DNA of 5,585 nucleotides from an uncultured Collinsella sp. (GCA_900539035.1 UQAU01000057.1:1-5585); one strand, 5' to 3'; counted from the first letter of the stretch, positions 1 through 5,568 are shown. A program made the numbers and translations. Notes: generated from the sequence alone by a model not told the origin.

Positions 1-115
1 GCGGCGCCCGCGCCCCGCCGGGGGGGGGGGGGGGGGGGTTTTTTTTTTTTCCCCCCCCCCCCCGTGGGGGGGGGCGGGGGCGGCGCCCCGTCTGCCCCCC
101 CCCCCCCCGCCACAC
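1..115. other. Homopolymer-rich low-complexity block at the left end (probable assembly artefact)
   Basis: This stretch is almost entirely homopolymer. It has 19 G (20-38), 12 T (39-50), 13 C (51-63), then G-rich sequence with single interruptions (64-80), and 14 C (95-108). No coding or RNA feature is visible; the short frame that reads through it would be a run of Gly and Pro and is not credible. The adjoining G19, T12 and C13 blocks could in principle fold back on themselves, but such clean runs are more typical of low-quality read ends or polymerase and base-calling slippage at a contig end. Normal-looking sequence resumes at about 110. Confidence 0.75.
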
Positions 116-132
116 ATGGTCGAGGACGTTCT

Positions 133-157
133 AAAAACCAAGCCCGGCCCCCGCCGG
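133..157 (-). terminator. Possible intrinsic terminator of asd
   Basis: Read on the minus strand, about 12 nt after the asd stop there is a short GC-rich stem, CCGGC / GCCGG (153-157 with 144-148), with a GGGG loop. It is followed after six bases by a T5 tract (133-137). The position directly after asd fits a terminator. The stem is only 5 bp and the U-tract is slightly detached, so the call is moderate. The neighbouring sequence to the left is damaged or artefactual, so part of the native terminator may be missing. Confidence 0.45.
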
Positions 158-169
158 ACAGGTCCACCG

Positions 170-1195
170 CTACTCGCAGAGCAGCTTGGCAATCTGGACG
201 GCGTTGGTTGCCGCGCCCTTACGGATTTGATCGCCGCAGCACCAGAAGGTGATGCCGCGCGCAGCCTCGGGGTTCGAGATGTCGCGACGCACGCGACCGA
301 CCCAGATCAGATCCTGGTCGGACGTATCCATCGGCATGGGGAAGCGATCGTGAGCATCCTCGGCGCTCATGTCGTCAACGAGCTTCACGCCCGGAGCGGC
401 AGCCAGCGCGGCACGGGCCTCTTCCACCGTGATGTCGCGCTCAAACTCGAGCGTAATGCTCTCGGAGTGCGAGCGCAGCACGGGCACGCGCACGCAGGTG
501 CAGTTCACGCGCAGCTCGGGCAGGTGCATGATCTTGCGGCCCTCGTTTTGCAGCTTCATCTCCTCGGAGGTAAAGCCCTCCTCCTTGACGCCACCGATCT
601 GCGGAATCAGGTTGCTCGCCAACTGGGCGGCAAAAGCGCGCGGCTCGGGAATCTCTTCGCCACGGCCCAGGGCGGCCAACTGGGCCTCGAGCTCGGCCAT
701 ACCGGGAGCACCAGCGCCCGAAGCCGCCTGGTACGTCGAAACGATCATGCGCTTCACGCCGGCGAGCTGATGCAGCGGCCACGTGGGAACCAAGCCGATG
801 ATGGTCGCGCAGTTGGGGTTGGCGATCAGGCCGTGATGCCACTTGATGTCATCGGCATTGATCTCGGGCACGACCAGCGGCACCTCGGGATCCATGCGGA
901 AAGCGTGGCTGTTGTCAACCACGACGGCGCCGCGTTTGACGGCCTCGGGCAGCAGCTCCTTTGCGATATCGTCGCCGGCGGCGCCAAGCACAATGTCGCA
1001 GCCCTCAAAGGCCTCGGGGCAAGCCTCCTCAATCACAACCTGCTCGCCGCGGAACTCGACGGTCTTGCCCGCAGAGCGTGCGCTCGCTAGCAGCTTGAGC
1101 TTACCGACCGGGAACTCCTGCTCGTTGAGGCACTCGAGCATCTGGGTGCCCACGGCTCCCGTCGCGCCCAAAATAGCAACCGTGTACTGTTTCAT
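170..1195 (-). CDS. asd: Aspartate-semialdehyde dehydrogenase
   Basis: This 341-residue cytosolic enzyme reduces L-aspartyl-4-phosphate with NADPH to L-aspartate 4-semialdehyde, the branch point for lysine/diaminopimelate and homoserine-derived amino acids. The N-terminal Rossmann loop is visible as GATGAVG (residues 10-16). The catalytic cysteine is Cys129 in NPNC (126-129), and the probable catalytic histidine is His243 in the RSH segment. The C-terminal GDQIRKGAATNA segment (321-332) matches the family signature. Length fits the usual 330-370 residues. I chose the ATG at 1193-1195 because it puts the Rossmann motif at its normal distance from the N-terminus and has a Shine-Dalgarno 4 nt upstream. 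The same frame stays open to 1282, but that extension begins inside the lysC terminator. asd lies downstream of lysC on the same strand, the preceding pathway step, but a terminator-like hairpin separates them, so it may depend on read-through or its own promoter. Confidence 0.96.
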   Translation of the reverse strand: MKQYTVAILGATGAVGTQMLECLNEQEFPVGKLKLLASARSAGKTVEFRGEQVVIEEACPEAFEGCDIVLGAAGDDIAKELLPEAVKRGAVVVDNSHAFRMDPEVPLVVPEINADDIKWHHGLIANPNCATIIGLVPTWPLHQLAGVKRMIVSTYQAASGAGAPGMAELEAQLAALGRGEEIPEPRAFAAQLASNLIPQIGGVKEEGFTSEEMKLQNEGRKIMHLPELRVNCTCVRVPVLRSHSESITLEFERDITVEEARAALAAAPGVKLVDDMSAEDAHDRFPMPMDTSDQDLIWVGRVRRDISNPEAARGITFWCCGDQIRKGAATNAVQIAKLLCE

Positions 1196-1199
1196 GCTT

Positions 1200-1207
1200 C
1201 CCCCTTT
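1200..1207 (-). promoter_or_regulatory. Shine-Dalgarno of asd
   Basis: On the minus strand AAAGGGGG lies 4 nt before the asd ATG. It matches AAAGGAGG except for one position that can still pair as G-U. It supports the 1195 start over upstream in-frame codons. The site overlaps a perfect 10-bp palindrome CCTTTAAAGG (1203-1212). Confidence 0.7.
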
Positions 1208-1263
1208 AAAGGTTGTGACTTTTGCCCGCACGCCGAGCAGGCCGATAATTGTTGCCAGTGTAT

Positions 1264-1295
1264 ACAAGAACGGGGCGGGCACGAAACCCGCCCCG
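1264..1295 (-). terminator. Intrinsic terminator between lysC and asd
   Basis: A perfect 9-bp GC-rich stem (CGGGGCGGG at 1271-1279 with CCCGCCCCG at 1287-1295) closes a 7-nt loop. Read on the minus strand it is followed immediately by TTCTTGT (1264-1270), a short broken U-tract. It lies 74 nt past the lysC stop and 68 nt before the asd start, so it could end or attenuate lysC transcription. The imperfect U-tract leaves room for read-through into asd. Confidence 0.65.
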
Positions 1296-1296
1296 C

Positions 1297-1318
1297 CGAA
1301 ACGAAACCGAAACGAAAC
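1297..1318. repeat. 11-nt perfect tandem duplication
   Basis: CGAAACGAAAC occurs twice head to tail (1297-1307 and 1308-1318). Each copy is itself built from a CGAAA-type motif. It abuts the lysC terminator stem on the side nearer lysC. No function is evident; it could be simple slippage. Confidence 0.7.
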
Positions 1319-1329
1319 GCCCCGCAGTT

Positions 1330-1355
1330 GATTTTTGGCACTTATCCCAAAAATC
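1330..1355 (-). other. AT-rich hairpin just after lysC
   Basis: GATTTTTGG (1330-1338) and CCAAAAATC (1347-1355) form a perfect 9-bp stem with an 8-nt loop, starting 14 nt beyond the lysC stop on the minus strand. There is no T-tract after it, so it is not a standard terminator by itself. It may protect the 3' end of the lysC message or be a decayed first terminator ahead of the GC-rich one at 1264-1295. Confidence 0.5.
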
Positions 1356-1369
1356 CACCGAGATAGCAG

Positions 1370-2758
1370 CTACTTATGGAGCGCAGTCAGGGCGGGATCG
1401 GCCGGCGCGGGAGCCTCTAGGTCAGAGACCTTCACAATGCCGTTCTCATCGGAGAAGGCACGGTAAATGGTTTGAATCGCCAGGTCGAAGTCTTTCTCCT
1501 CGACACCGATAATGATATTGATCTCGTCGCAGCTCTGCGAAATCATACGCACGCTCACGCCAGCCTGGCCAAGCATGCCAAACAGATGACCCGAGATACC
1601 TGCACGACCGCGCAGGTTACGACCGACGGTCGCGATAAGCGCCAGGCCCTCGACAACCTCGATCTCGAGCGGTTCGACCTCCTGCTGAATGTCGCCCACG
1701 AGCGAGTACAGCGAATCGTGAACGTCCTGCTCCTGCACCACGGCGCCAAAGCGGTCGACACCGGTGGGCATGTGCTCGACGGAAACGTCATAGCGCTCGA
1801 ACACCGAAAGCGCACGGCGCATAAAGCCAACACGGGGCTTGGTGCGGTCGCGGGCGACGTTGATGGCGACAAAACCGCGCTTGCCGGTCACGCCGGTAAT
1901 GATGGGCTCTGCCTCGCCCTCGTCAGCCGTCTCGCTAATGATGGTGCCGGGGTCCTGCGGCGCATTGGTGTTCTTGATGACCAGCGGAATGCCTGCCTCG
2001 CGCACGGGGAACACAGCCTCCTCGTGCAGGACGCTCGCGCCCATGTACGAAAGCTCGCGCAGCTCCTCGTAGGTAACGCGCGCAATGGGCTGAGCCTCGG
2101 GCACGATGCGCGGGTCGGCAGAGTAGAAGCCCGAGACGTCGGTCCAGTTCTCGTACAGATCGGCGCCCAGGCACTTGGCCAGAATCGAGCCGGAAATATC
2201 GCCGCCGCCACGATCGAGCAGCTTGATCTGACCCTCACGCGTCGCGCCGTAAAAACCGGGCATTACAAAGCCGCCCTGCTGGCCATACTCCTGCACCAGC
2301 TCGGAGGTGCGATTCATGCTGAGCGTACCGTCGTGATGGAACGCCACAACCGTCGCAGCGTCCAGGAACGGCAGACCCAGGTACTCGGCCATCAGGCGAG
2401 CGGTGAAGTACTCGCCACGGCTCACGAGCTCCTCGGTAGAGTAGCCGCCCGAGCGGGCGCGCTCGGCAAAGGCCGCGAACTCCTCGCGGATGGGATAGGT
2501 GAGCTCCAGCTCGTCGGCAATATCAAAGTAGCGCTGGCCGATGTCCTCGAGCAGCTCCTCGCACGACACGTGGTACTTAACGTGCGCGTTAACCAGGTAG
2601 AGCAGGTCGGTCACCTTGGTGTCGCCCTTAAAGCGGCGACCGCAGGCAGAAACCACCACAAAACGGCGAGCCGGGTCGGCATCGACGATGGCCTTGATCT
2701 TCTTAAAGTGTTCGGCGTCGGCGACCGACGAGCCGCCAAACTTGGCAATCTTAATCAT
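1370..2758 (-). CDS. lysC: Aspartate kinase with C-terminal ACT domains
   Basis: This 462-residue monofunctional kinase phosphorylates L-aspartate with ATP, the committed step to lysine, methionine and threonine. The amino-acid-kinase domain opens with KFGGSS (6-11) and contains VSACG (36-40), SRGEYFTA (113-120), GFYGATREG (168-176) and the RGGGD segment (183-187). The C-terminus carries two ACT-type regulatory regions at about 297-360 and 372-435, the second with SQSCDEINIIIGVEE. These normally bind lysine and/or threonine for feedback inhibition; which ligand acts here cannot be read from sequence. Length is normal for the monofunctional class, and there is no fused homoserine dehydrogenase. 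In most aspartokinases the RGGGD motif is RGGSD, so the Gly186 change is notable. The ATG at 2756-2758 is the only start that keeps KFGGSS near the N-terminus. A candidate Shine-Dalgarno (AGAAAGG, 2772-2778) sits 13 nt away, longer than usual. The upstream gap is too short for a full lysine riboswitch. Confidence 0.96.
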   Translation of the reverse strand: MIKIAKFGGSSVADAEHFKKIKAIVDADPARRFVVVSACGRRFKGDTKVTDLLYLVNAHVKYHVSCEELLEDIGQRYFDIADELELTYPIREEFAAFAERARSGGYSTEELVSRGEYFTARLMAEYLGLPFLDAATVVAFHHDGTLSMNRTSELVQEYGQQGGFVMPGFYGATREGQIKLLDRGGGDISGSILAKCLGADLYENWTDVSGFYSADPRIVPEAQPIARVTYEELRELSYMGASVLHEEAVFPVREAGIPLVIKNTNAPQDPGTIISETADEGEAEPIITGVTGKRGFVAINVARDRTKPRVGFMRRALSVFERYDVSVEHMPTGVDRFGAVVQEQDVHDSLYSLVGDIQQEVEPLEIEVVEGLALIATVGRNLRGRAGISGHLFGMLGQAGVSVRMISQSCDEINIIIGVEEKDFDLAIQTIYRAFSDENGIVKVSDLEAPAPADPALTALHK

Positions 2759-2862
2759 GGGCTGGAGGTTACCTTTCTAAAAAGCCTCTGCGAACCTATT
2801 TTGCGCGCTCTGATACCATGGTTTCACCGATTGGGACCAAGGCATCCGAGGAGCAGTGTTAT
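2759..2862. promoter_or_regulatory. Divergent promoter/leader region between lysC and thrC
   Basis: This 104-bp gap must hold the start signals for both gene pairs. No box is close to consensus. Plus-strand candidates are TTTCTA (2774-2779), 17 bp, TATTTT (2797-2802), and an extended -10 TGATACCAT (2811-2819). A minus-strand candidate is an extended -10 reading TGGTATCAG (2810-2818). The plus and minus extended -10 candidates overlap. A near-palindrome, GATACCATGGTTTC (2812-2825), with perfect core ACCATGGT (2815-2822), and a smaller dyad TTGGGACCAA (2831-2840) could be operator half-sites. Assignments within the region are tentative. Confidence 0.4.
2848..2853 (+). promoter_or_regulatory. 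Shine-Dalgarno of thrC
   Basis: GAGGAG lies 9 nt before the ATG at 2863. It decides that start over the in-frame ATG at 2818, which would place this site inside the coding region and add 15 residues that do not look conserved. Confidence 0.75.
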
Positions 2863-4380
2863 ATGGGAACTTATCATAGTACACGAGGACGCACTTTATC
2901 GTGCTCAAGTAAGGTGGCAATCCGCACTGGCATCGCTCCCGACGGGGGTTTGTTTGTCTCGGACGAGCTCGGCACCCAGCAGGTCGATATCAGCTCGCTT
3001 GCAGCTAAATCGTACTTTGAAATCGCTCAAGATGTGTTGGGAATGTTACTGAATGATTACACGGCCGAAGAAATTTCGGCGTGTGTCGACGAGGCATACC
3101 GCGGCACGTTCGCGAGTGAAGAGGTTACGCCGCTCGTCAACCTCGACGCTGCGCCGGGCGCTGACGCCCCTCAGACCTATGTGATGGAGCTCTTTGGCGG
3201 CCCCACGAGTGCCTTTAAGGACGTCGCTCTGCAGATGCTCCCCCGCTTGATGGCCCGCACTTCCGCCAAGGACGGCAGCGCCGAGCGCATCATGATCGTC
3301 ACCGCCACGTCGGGCGACACCGGCAAGGCCGCACTCGCCGGTTTTGCCGACGCTCCGGGCACGGGCATCACCGTCTTTTATCCCGAAGGCAAGGTCAGTC
3401 GCGTCCAGAACCTGCAGATGTCCACACAGGAGGGCGATAACGTCGCCGTCTGCGGCATCCGCGGCAACTTCGACGATGCCCAGAGTGCCGTCAAGCGCAT
3501 CTTTGCCGATAAGGAGCTTGCCGAGCGTCTTGAGGCCGCCGGCACGGTGCTTTCGAGCGCCAACTCCATCAACGTCGGCCGCCTGGTGCCGCAGGTCGTC
3601 TACTACTTTGCCGCCTATGCGCAGCTGCTGCGCGCCGGCGCCATCGAGGCCGGCGACGCCGTTGAGTTCTGCGTGCCGACTGGCAACTTTGGCGATATCC
3701 TGGCCGGCTACTATGCCAAGCGCATGGGTCTGCCCGTCGCCAAGCTCATCGTCGCGAGCGACAAGAACAACGTGCTGGCCGACTTCCTGACCACCGGCGT
3801 TTACGACCGTAACCGCCCGTTCTTCACGACCATCTCGCCGTCGATGGACATCCTCATCAGCTCCAACCTAGAGCGCATGCTGTACTTCCTGTCCGACGGC
3901 GACTGCGAGCTCGTTGCCGGCCTTATGGAGCAGCTTGCCCAGACCGGCCGCTACGAGGTTCCCGCCGAGCTGCTGGCTAAGATTCAGAGCGTCTTTGGCT
4001 GCGGCTGGGCCAGCGAGGACGAAGTCCGTGCTGCCATCAAGAGCTGCTGGGATGCGAACGGCTACGTAATCGACCCGCACACCGCTTGCGGCTATCACGT
4101 CTTTGAAAAGGTCGCTCCCGCCGAGGGCGCCAAGGCCCGCGTGCTACTTTCGACCGCCAGCCCCTACAAGTTCCCGCGCGCCTGCTGCGATGCCCTGGGG
4201 CTCGACGTTCCCGAAGACGACTTTGAGGCTATGCGCGTGCTCGAGCAGGCAACCAACACGGTTGCCCCGATCCAACTCGCCGAGCTCGAGTCCAAGCCCG
4301 TCCGCTTCGAAGACGTCTGCGACGTCGATGAGATGGCAAGCTACGTCGAGCAGGCTGCAAAAAAGATGGCTACCAACTAA
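2863..4380 (+). CDS. thrC: Threonine synthase
   Basis: This 505-residue PLP-dependent lyase (fold type II) converts O-phospho-L-homoserine and water to L-threonine and phosphate, the last threonine step. The N-terminal segment YHSTRG (4-9) and PDGGLFV (26-32) are typical. The PLP-binding lysine is Lys119 in GPTSAFKD (113-120). TATSGDTGKAA (147-157), SANSINVGR (232-240), PTGNFGDILAG (272-282), SPSMDILISSNLER (325-338) and STASPYKFP (430-438) follow in family order. Length and the long C-terminal region fit the E. coli/yeast-type class and not the shorter SAM-activated plant-like type. The start at 2863 is chosen for its Shine-Dalgarno and conserved N-terminus. The first dozen codons are unusually A/T-ending compared with the rest. 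It is transcribed away from lysC and followed by its own terminator, so thrB may not be simply co-transcribed. Confidence 0.96.
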   Translation: MGTYHSTRGRTLSCSSKVAIRTGIAPDGGLFVSDELGTQQVDISSLAAKSYFEIAQDVLGMLLNDYTAEEISACVDEAYRGTFASEEVTPLVNLDAAPGADAPQTYVMELFGGPTSAFKDVALQMLPRLMARTSAKDGSAERIMIVTATSGDTGKAALAGFADAPGTGITVFYPEGKVSRVQNLQMSTQEGDNVAVCGIRGNFDDAQSAVKRIFADKELAERLEAAGTVLSSANSINVGRLVPQVVYYFAAYAQLLRAGAIEAGDAVEFCVPTGNFGDILAGYYAKRMGLPVAKLIVASDKNNVLADFLTTGVYDRNRPFFTTISPSMDILISSNLERMLYFLSDGDCELVAGLMEQLAQTGRYEVPAELLAKIQSVFGCGWASEDEVRAAIKSCWDANGYVIDPHTACGYHVFEKVAPAEGAKARVLLSTASPYKFPRACCDALGLDVPEDDFEAMRVLEQATNTVAPIQLAELESKPVRFEDVCDVDEMASYVEQAAKKMATN

Positions 4381-4392
4381 ACCCCTTATTAA

Positions 4393-4421
4393 GCGCCGGC
4401 GAAAGCCGGCGCACTTTCTTT
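4393..4421 (+). terminator. Intrinsic terminator after thrC
   Basis: A perfect 8-bp GC-only stem (GCGCCGGC 4393-4400 with GCCGGCGC 4405-4412) closes a stable GAAA tetraloop and is followed by ACTTTCTTT. It starts 13 nt after the thrC stop. The U-tract is interrupted by C, so termination may be partial, leaving some transcripts to reach thrB. Confidence 0.75.
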
Positions 4422-4458
4422 CATCAGGTAACCCCCGGGATGATGACGAACGCGCACA

Positions 4459-4570
4459 GCGTGCCTGGCTGTTTAGTTCGTCGCGAGTTCCGCACGCAAA
4501 GGAAAGCACTTAATGTGCTTTCCGTCTTGCGCAGGACTGCCCGAGCAGCGAACAAAACAGCCAGGCACGC
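4459..4570 (+). repeat. Long inverted repeat/hairpin in the thrB leader
   Basis: Two 22-nt arms (4459-4480 and 4549-4570) are complementary at 21 of 22 positions; the only mismatch is A4475 against A4554. Inside them lies a second stem: CGCAA/TTGCG (4495-4499 with 4527-4531), a small internal loop, then a perfect 9-bp stem GGAAAGCAC/GTGCTTTCC (4501-4509 with 4515-4523) capped by TTAAT. AGTTCC (4486-4491) may also pair with GGACT (4534-4538) with one bulge. The structure ends one base before the thrB Shine-Dalgarno. No T-tract follows, so it is not a terminator, and no T-box sequence (AGGGUGGNACCGCG) is seen. It could be an RNA regulatory or processing element of thrB, or a small palindromic insertion (MITE/REP-like). 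Confidence 0.8.
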
Positions 4571-4571
4571 C

Positions 4572-4577
4572 AGGAGG
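4572..4577 (+). promoter_or_regulatory. Shine-Dalgarno of thrB
   Basis: A consensus AGGAGG sits 6 nt before the ATG at 4584 and decides the start. It is directly adjacent to the base of the long hairpin. GCCAGG occurs both in the hairpin arm (4560-4565) and overlapping this site (4569-4574), so a shifted pairing could mask it. Confidence 0.9.
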
Positions 4578-4583
4578 ACTCAC

Positions 4584-5465
4584 ATGATCAAGATCACCGT
4601 CCCAGCAACAAGCGCCAACTTGGGCATCGGCTACGACACCCTCGGCATGGCCGTCAGCCTCTACTCGCACTTTACCTTCGAGCGCACCGACAAGCTCACC
4701 ATCACGGGTTGCCCCGAGGAATTCCAAAACGAGAACAACCTAGTCTACGTGAGCTTTGTGGATGCACTGGCTGCATGGGGCGAGCCGGCCTTCCCCGTCG
4801 CCATTGACATTCAGACTGACGTTCCCGTCGCCCGCGGCCTGGGCTCCAGCTCCACCTGCGTCGTCGCCGGCATTATGGCAGCCGCCGCGTTGACGGGCCA
4901 CACCGTCGACCGCGCCGAACTCGTCCGCATTGCCACCGAGGTCGAGGGCCATCCCGATAACGTCGCCCCCGCTATCCTGGGCGGCGCCGTCTGCTCCTTT
5001 ACGCCGACCGATTCGCTCCCCCAGTGCCTGCGCTACGAGGTGAGCGATCGTTTGCGTTTTATTACCGTGATTCCACCTTACGAGGTGCATACGAGCGAGG
5101 CGCGCAAGGTCGTGCCGCAGGAGATTCCACTCTCCACCGCCGTGTGGCAGATGGGCCGCATCGCCGGCATGACGCGCGGCTTGGAGACTGGTGACCTGGA
5201 CCTGATTGCCGCTGCCAATGACGACCGCATTCAAGAACCCTATCGTCGCCGTCTGATTCCCGACTACAACGCCGTGCGCGACACCTGCCTTAACGGAGGC
5301 GCTAAGACCATCTGGATCAGCGGCTCGGGCTCGACCCTCATGGCCGTGACTGATGACACCATCGTGGCAAAGTTCCTGCAGGTCAAGCTGCGTGAGCAGT
5401 TCCCTAAGTGTGATACGCATATTCTAACGTGCGACACCGAGGGCGCCCAGATCGAATACCTGTAG
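4584..5465 (+). CDS. thrB: Homoserine kinase (GHMP family)
   Basis: This 293-residue cytosolic enzyme phosphorylates L-homoserine with ATP to O-phosphohomoserine, the substrate of the neighbouring ThrC. GHMP-kinase motifs appear in order: PATSANLG (7-14), the ATP-binding loop with core PVARGLGSSS (81-90), GHPDNVAPAILGG (122-134), and the C-terminal glycine loop ISGSGSTLMA (245-254). DDRIQEPYRRRLIP (213-226) is the usual homoserine kinase segment. Length is normal (about 290-320). The ATG at 4584 has a consensus Shine-Dalgarno and gives the standard short N-terminus MIKITVPATSANLG. The reading frame is open a further 48 codons upstream to 4440, but those run through the leader hairpin and have no credible ribosome site. 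thrB lies 203 nt after thrC, an unusually long gap for an operon pair, filled by a terminator and the long hairpin. Confidence 0.96.
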   Translation: MIKITVPATSANLGIGYDTLGMAVSLYSHFTFERTDKLTITGCPEEFQNENNLVYVSFVDALAAWGEPAFPVAIDIQTDVPVARGLGSSSTCVVAGIMAAAALTGHTVDRAELVRIATEVEGHPDNVAPAILGGAVCSFTPTDSLPQCLRYEVSDRLRFITVIPPYEVHTSEARKVVPQEIPLSTAVWQMGRIAGMTRGLETGDLDLIAAANDDRIQEPYRRRLIPDYNAVRDTCLNGGAKTIWISGSGSTLMAVTDDTIVAKFLQVKLREQFPKCDTHILTCDTEGAQIEYL

Positions 5466-5481
5466 TCGCCGTCCCGTATAC

Positions 5482-5535
5482 CCGCCGGGGGGGGGGGGGG
5501 GGGGGGGGGCCCCCGCAGCGGATTTTCGGCTTTTT
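5482..5535 (+). terminator. Putative thrB terminator interrupted by a poly-G run
   Basis: CCGC plus CGGGGG (5482-5491) can pair with CCCCCG plus GCGG (5510-5521), with a CA bulge, and is followed by ATTTTCGGCTTTTT. This looks like an intrinsic terminator 16 nt past thrB. The apparent loop is 18 further G residues, which is not natural-looking, so the true loop sequence is probably lost or miscalled. Confidence 0.4.
5487..5514. other. G23-C5 homopolymer run (suspect sequence)
   Basis: Twenty-three consecutive G (5487-5509) are followed by five C. The run resembles the blocks at the left end and is probably a base-calling or assembly artefact. The adjacency of 5515-5585 to thrB should therefore be treated with caution. 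Confidence 0.7.
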
Positions 5536-5568
5536 GCCTTTCCGGGCAGTATTATAGCACAAATCCGC
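5518..5568. repeat. 8-bp inverted repeat around the right-edge promoter
   Basis: GCGGATTT (5518-5525) and AAATCCGC (5561-5568) are perfect reverse complements 35 bp apart. The right copy lies in the promoter spacer and the left copy in the predicted early transcript. It may be an operator pair or a coincidence. Confidence 0.4.

Noticed and set aside
20..80. G-quadruplex or a real G19-T12-C13 foldback element
   Set aside because: Uninterrupted single-base blocks of this kind at a sequence end are much better explained as read or assembly error. No independent biological signal supports them.
116..1090. Long plus-strand open frame (324 codons) opposite asd
   Set aside because: It is the antisense shadow of asd in GC-rich DNA. 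The translation resembles no family and lacks a ribosome-binding site, whereas the minus-strand frame has complete Asd motifs.
1196..1282. N-terminal extension of Asd (29 residues, start at 1282)
   Set aside because: It begins within the lysC terminator hairpin, would displace the Rossmann motif from the N-terminus, and the Shine-Dalgarno favours 1195.
2818..2862. Earlier thrC start at the ATG at 2818
   Set aside because: The 15 added residues do not look like threonine synthase N-termini, and the only good Shine-Dalgarno lies inside them, correctly spaced for 2863.
2759..2862. Lysine riboswitch or T-box ahead of lysC
   Set aside because: The whole gap is 104 bp and shared with thrC, too short for a full lysine riboswitch (typically over 160 nt), and no T-box sequence or terminator/antiterminator pair is visible.
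1472..3052. 526-codon plus-strand open frame opposite lysC running into thrC
   Set aside because: It is antisense to the well-supported lysC and overlaps thrC in another frame. The composition is that of a shadow frame and there is no start signal.
4440..4583. 48-residue N-terminal extension of ThrB, or a leader peptide controlling attenuation
   Set aside because: The frame is open but runs through the hairpin arms, has no good ribosome site at 4440, and is not rich in Thr or Ile codons as a threonine attenuator peptide would be. It has no stop before thrB, and the consensus Shine-Dalgarno selects 4584.
4740..5420. 226-codon minus-strand frame inside thrB that the right-edge promoter might drive
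   Set aside because: It is a codon-bias shadow of thrB with no Shine-Dalgarno and no recognisable protein features; an antisense transcript is possible but a protein is not supported.
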